A stretch of 64,000 nucleotides of DNA from Butyrivibrio sp. MC2021 (GTDB taxonomy: Bacteria > Bacillota > Clostridia > Lachnospirales > Lachnospiraceae): NCBI RefSeq assembly GCF_000621605.1, contig NZ_JHXX01000007.1:1-64000 (forward strand). Direction: 5' to 3'. This document shows, in pieces, positions 61,286 to 64,000 of the stretch; the stretch's first letter is position 1, and the number at the start of each line of letters is the position of its first letter. Both the position numbers and the translations under genes were made by a program. Under the pieces are notes generated by a model. It was not told where the DNA came from. It did not search any database and was given only the letters and a program-made list of their open reading frames with translations.

Positions 61286-64000
61286 TTACTTTTTAGCTGC
61301 CTTTTTTGCTGAGACTTTGATGGTCAGATTCTTGGTCACGCCGCCGGGATAGGTCACCTTGACCTTAACTGAGCCGCTCTTTGCTGAGAGCCCTGTTATA
61401 TCTATCCGGGTCTGGTCGGTGGCGTTTACTGAGGCGGTTACATTCTTGGCTGAGAGGATCTCAACACCGCCCTCTGCGGGCTCAAGCTTTCTGACAGCAC
61501 CGGAGGCATCCTTGTAGGTACTGAGGATATTGGCGGTTCCTATCACCTTGCTGCCGGGTTCCTTGGTACCCATGGGAACCACAACTGCCGCTGCTCTAAG
61601 TGTAGGGGTGGTCTTCTTTGCCTTTACACTCTTAAGGCCAACCTCTATGGTGCTGGAAACTCCCTCAAGTCTCAGAGCCAGCTTCATATTGCCGATCTTG
61701 AGCTTCTTGGCATCATAGTCAGTTCCGGTATAGTCGATAACAATATTTCCTGCTTCATTAACCGAAGCTTCAAAGCCCATATTGGCAGGCTCAGCAACAT
61801 ATACTTCCTTGATGTTTCCTGTTATATCCTTGAATGTAGGAACAACAACCATGCTCTCACCGGTTACAACATCAAGTTTGTTCAGGACTTTCAAAGTAAC
61901 TGCCTTGTCCAGAGCCTTGGTGCTTACCTTTATCTTCACGTCAGTCTTGGCAGTTCCTGCGGAAAGGGTAACAGTATAGGTTCCGGCCTTTAAGTTATTG
62001 TAAGAAGGATATGCGATAACAAGCTTTCCTTCATCATTTATCTTTGCAAGGCCGGTTTCCTTTTTATCGGTTACAGTCACCGTATCAGGGGTGACAGCCT
62101 GGCCGTCAAGGGTCACATCAAAGGCAAAGCTCTGGCCCATAGCATTACTGTTTACAAGTACTGTGCTGTTGCCCTTAAGGTCTACATCCAGTGACCTGGG
62201 CTTTGACTTTACCACCTTTACACCGAAGGAAAGCTTAACAGGATTAGTACTGTCCCATCCATCCTTTGCAACAACAATATTTGCCTTAAATGCTTTGGAA
62301 GCATTAAATACTATCCTTCCGTCCGCAGCAACTCCTATTCCTTCTATTCCGGAGACCGTAACGCCTGTCATATCATAAGGCTTGTAGTCTCCGCTTGGAG
62401 CCTTGTAAAGAAGAGTTGTATAAACCGTTGTTGTAACTCCGGCCTTAATGGTTGCACTTGCAGGCTCAAGCTTGAAGGAAGGCTTCACATAGCATACAGG
62501 AAGCGCATATTGAACAATTCCGCCCTCTCCAAGATCAAATTCAAGAACAGAATTGGCGGCAGCTGCTGCCTTTTTGCGGTCACCCTTAACTGTAACGGTA
62601 ATGGTATCGCCGTTTAGCCTTGCATCATAAAAGGCCTTGGACTTTGTATTTGTATTTTCCACAGCTCCGGCTGCGCTTATTCCGTCAATTCTGTAGGAGT
62701 GAACCGAGTCATCCTCAAAGAGATTCCAGCAGCTTGTCGCATCAGTCTTTGGACCGACCTTGAGATTCTTTGCAATTACACCGTCACCGTCCACAATAGT
62801 GTATGAATCATTGCCTGCTATTGCAACCAGTTCCGGATATCCTTCTATAGGGTCATAAATCTGGAGATTATCATGAATCTTAAGGGCTCCGTATTTATCT
62901 ATTGAAAGTGCTGCTGATTCGCTGGTAATATCCAGTGCTCCGTCACTCATATCAAATCTTGAGCCGCTCCAGGATGATCCTCCCGAAACAATTCCGTATC
63001 CGGCACTGTTTATCTTTGTTCTTCCGCCGGTGATCCTTAAGCCCTTGGCAACAAAGCCAAAGATTCCTATTGTGAGATCTGACTTCTCCGTTACGGTACA
63101 ATCAATATTTCCGCCGGCAATCTCAATATCAGCTTTTAGTCCCATAGACACAATTGCCATGTTGGCAGCTTTTATTGTAAGATCCGCATCCAAGATTAAA
63201 AGAGAATCTCCAGTAACTGCTATACCAACAGGAATACTGTCTGATGTAAGGGTTCCTTTTCCTTTAACAGTAAGGCTCTGCAAGGTGACAAGCATAGGAT
63301 CCATGCCCATGCCGGAAGCACTGCCTGATGTGGTTGTTATCACCGCATCATTTAAAGTAAGAGTCTTTGTGGCATCATCATAAACCACCTTGCCGTCTCC
63401 ATAGACATCTGCAGCATTGATGGCCGTAACACGTTTATCTCCTACCCAGATATCGTAGAGATCATACTCATCCCACATAGCCTTGAGAGTCATATTTTTT
63501 GTGACAGGCTTAGTGAAATCAAAAAGGGTATCTTCGTCATACCATCCAAGGAATGTATATCCCTCACTCTCAGGGTCTTCGGGCTTTTCTGCAAGTCCGC
63601 CCTTTTCAACTGTCTGAGGAGCAGGCGCGGTACCTGTCACTCCGTTAAGGTCAAATTTTACCTCATAGGCTGTACTTCCTATAAGGACCTCATGAACCAT
63701 GGCAGTGCTGTCCTTGGACTCATAAACTGCATTGTAAGGTATAGAAGCAGTTTCTTTTATAGCTGCACCTTCAGGAGAAAGAATCTTAACATTTGCTCCC
63801 AAGGTGACATCACCGTAAACGCAGAGAGGAAGGCCCCTTGTCCAGGTGGTCTTGATATCTACGACTCCGCCTTCTATATACAGAGATGTACTTGCTGTGA
63901 AAATGCCGGATTTGTTGACCAGCATGGTGACATTTCCGTCGATAGTAAGGGTATTCTTGTTGTCCCCCAGAGACTCACAGCGTATTCCGCTTTCTGTTTC
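61286..64000 (-). CDS. Large secreted repeat surface protein (5' part beyond the window)
   Basis: The frame is open from the stop at 61286 to the right edge (904 visible codons), so the N-terminus is missing; an internal Met at 63925 is not the true start. Features in order: carbohydrate-like beta repeats, one Flg_new/InlB-type repeat ('EGYTFLGWYDEDTLFDFTKP', about 130-165 of the visible part), a beta-helix-like region with repeated 'GDSLLILDADLTIKAANM'-type strands, and Ig-like modules ending 'KVKVTYPGGVTKNLTIKVSA' with a Lys-rich tail. No LPxTG or membrane anchor is visible. It shares the Flg_new module type with the LRR protein at 53804 and is probably an adhesin or matrix protein. Confidence 0.85.
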   Translation of the reverse strand, partial: ETESGIRCESLGDNKNTLTIDGNVTMLVNKSGIFTASTSLYIEGGVVDIKTTWTRGLPLCVYGDVTLGANVKILSPEGAAIKETASIPYNAVYESKDSTAMVHEVLIGSTAYEVKFDLNGVTGTAPAPQTVEKGGLAEKPEDPESEGYTFLGWYDEDTLFDFTKPVTKNMTLKAMWDEYDLYDIWVGDKRVTAINAADVYGDGKVVYDDATKTLTLNDAVITTTSGSASGMGMDPMLVTLQSLTVKGKGTLTSDSIPVGIAVTGDSLLILDADLTIKAANMAIVSMGLKADIEIAGGNIDCTVTEKSDLTIGIFGFVAKGLRITGGRTKINSAGYGIVSGGSSWSGSRFDMSDGALDITSESAALSIDKYGALKIHDNLQIYDPIEGYPELVAIAGNDSYTIVDGDGVIAKNLKVGPKTDATSCWNLFEDDSVHSYRIDGISAAGAVENTNTKSKAFYDARLNGDTITVTVKGDRKKAAAAANSVLEFDLGEGGIVQYALPVCYVKPSFKLEPASATIKAGVTTTVYTTLLYKAPSGDYKPYDMTGVTVSGIEGIGVAADGRIVFNASKAFKANIVVAKDGWDSTNPVKLSFGVKVVKSKPRSLDVDLKGNSTVLVNSNAMGQSFAFDVTLDGQAVTPDTVTVTDKKETGLAKINDEGKLVIAYPSYNNLKAGTYTVTLSAGTAKTDVKIKVSTKALDKAVTLKVLNKLDVVTGESMVVVPTFKDITGNIKEVYVAEPANMGFEASVNEAGNIVIDYTGTDYDAKKLKIGNMKLALRLEGVSSTIEVGLKSVKAKKTTPTLRAAAVVVPMGTKEPGSKVIGTANILSTYKDASGAVRKLEPAEGGVEILSAKNVTASVNATDQTRIDITGLSAKSGSVKVKVTYPGGVTKNLTIKVSAKKAAKK

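Overview
The window reads as a chromosomal segment of a Gram-positive anaerobe of the family Lachnospiraceae (Butyrivibrio/Pseudobutyrivibrio-like). This is inferred from the protein families present: SigI/RsgI, eukaryotic-type HisA, cellobiose phosphorylase, YerC/TrpR, CPBP proteases, several c-di-GMP enzymes, ECF PanT and BspA-type surface proteins. It also fits the AGGAGG-like ribosome sites and moderate G+C. Genus and species cannot be fixed from sequence reading alone. Most of the window is ordinary housekeeping DNA, with accessory patches at 1-370, 4860-7690, 46500-47800, 50770-58250 and 61280-64000.

Left part (1-11150). A truncated IS1182-like transposase lies at the edge. A minus-strand series follows: clpP-clpX, a terminator, then ysxC, a DUF308 membrane protein and a fused cobalamin protein (methionine synthase activation-like domain plus CobO adenosyltransferase). 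A plus-strand sigI-rsgI pair with its own SigI-like promoter, plus about 650 bp of relic or structured DNA, separates clpP from tig. In many Firmicutes tig and clpPX are neighbours. Trigger factor carries a histone-like Lys/Ala tail. A CYTH protein and a chemoreceptor-like sensor without a signalling tip follow.

Middle (11200-35500). A DJ-1 protein faces a pantothenate-to-CoA cluster (panT-coaX-coaBC). Next come a diguanylate cyclase, malQ with a LacI regulator, and a TetR regulator followed by a PfkB-like protein with an altered catalytic motif. After these are a DUF2225 protein, glnS, a GGDEF-EAL protein, guaB, a threonine/aspartate-branch operon (ACT regulator, hom, lysC), an XRE regulator with a Cys cluster and an LppM-like lipoprotein.

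Cellobiose locus (35550-43105). A LacI regulator, a sugar-binding lipoprotein and two permeases run on the minus strand. A GH94 cellobiose phosphorylase runs divergently. The spacer holds a sigma-A promoter, a perfect 14-bp palindrome and a consensus-matching cre site. The likely logic is uptake of cellobiose or cellodextrins, cytoplasmic phosphorolysis, LacI repression and CcpA control.

Right part (43170-64000). Csp, YerC, a CPBP protease, a bactofilin paired with a catalytically degenerate M23 protein, and an AT-rich lipoprotein are followed by a stand-alone hisA. dapA-dapB lie under a lysine riboswitch with a terminator. Next is a two-gene operon of a very large secreted leucine-rich-repeat protein and a membrane-anchored TIR/beta-propeller protein. 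typA, yigZ and an edge-cut repeat surface protein close the window. The LRR-TIR operon is the best candidate for an undescribed system: a possible two-polypeptide counterpart of a Toll-like receptor, with an outside LRR layer and an inside TIR with a WxxxE motif. No tRNA, rRNA or CRISPR array was recognised.
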